Shown: piece by piece, positions 63,994-64,000 of the stretch
How positions within the stretch are numbered: position 1 is the first letter of the stretch
Layout: every line of letters starts with the position of its first letter
Assembly: GCF_019799945.1 (NCBI RefSeq)
Contig: NZ_JABGCH010000006.1
Location: 62,001-126,000, forward strand
From: Modestobacter marinus
GTDB taxonomy: Bacteria; Actinomycetota; Actinomycetes; Mycobacteriales; Geodermatophilaceae
Reading direction: 5' to 3'
DNA: 64,000 nt
Notes under the pieces: model-generated
Databases searched by the model: none
What the model saw: the letters and a program-made list of their open reading frames with translations, nothing else
What the model was told of the DNA's origin: nothing
Program-made: the position numbers and the translations under genes

Positions 63994-64000
63994 GGTCTCC

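Overview
The window is chromosomal DNA from a very GC-rich actinobacterium. Coding density is high, GTG starts are common, long antisense frames run opposite most genes, and the gene content is actinobacterial: the GlgE alpha-glucan pathway, a 13E12/DUF222 HNH protein, a Cds1-type cysteine desulfhydrase and an mnmA/ligA/gatCAB neighbourhood. The overall look, with many GGDEF-EAL proteins and many leaderless genes, fits Geodermatophilaceae (Blastococcus, Modestobacter, Geodermatophilus). That family placement is inference; no rRNA gene is present to confirm it. I see no rRNA, tRNA, CRISPR array, prophage or insertion sequence, and no stretch above about 300 bases lacks a gene.

Layout. 1-9.7 kb: the end of a phytoene-desaturase-like flavoprotein, a GGDEF-EAL protein, a MarR regulator next to an isobutyryl-CoA-mutase-type large subunit, a serine hydrolase, a CnoX-like thioredoxin-TPR protein and a zinc metallopeptidase lipoprotein. 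9.8-24.6 kb: an alpha-glucan island. glgE, treS, maltokinase and glgB form one minus-strand unit that turns trehalose into branched glucan through maltose and maltose-1-phosphate. glgP is divergent from it, and glgX lies beyond an FHA-domain gene. 24.7-28.9 kb: an ABC ATPase, a polytopic membrane protein and a UDP-galactopyranose-mutase-like flavoprotein. 29-32.9 kb: enoyl-CoA hydratase coupled to cysteine desulfhydrase, then etfBA. 33-41.6 kb: an MFS exporter, cysteine desulfurase and mnmA, then a secreted nucleotidase, a MetE-like protein, a hypothetical protein and an SOS-box-bearing HNH gene.

41.7-48.4 kb: ligA, an ACT-domain protein and gatC-gatA-(small membrane protein)-gatB. 48.4-52.4 kb: single genes in convergent and divergent pairs (GNAT, PQQ-type sugar dehydrogenase, 2-hydroxyacid dehydrogenase, PH-like membrane protein, XRE regulator). 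52.5-63.1 kb: branched-chain amino acid synthesis. ilvD and ilvBNC are separated by two coupled c-di-GMP genes, and ilvBNC is preceded by a leader peptide and an intrinsic terminator that together look like an attenuator. The window ends in a Gln/Gly/Tyr-rich membrane protein.

Regulatory layer. Ten genes, plus the ilv leader peptide, have a TANNNT-like -10 hexamer only 6-8 bases before the start codon, so they are predicted to be leaderless. Three convergent gene pairs end on one shared CTAG. A 61-base intercistronic repeat occurs twice, before mnmA and directly before gatA. Several perfect palindromes lie over promoters: icmA, etfBA, the XRE regulator, the nucleotidase and the ilvN-ilvC gap.
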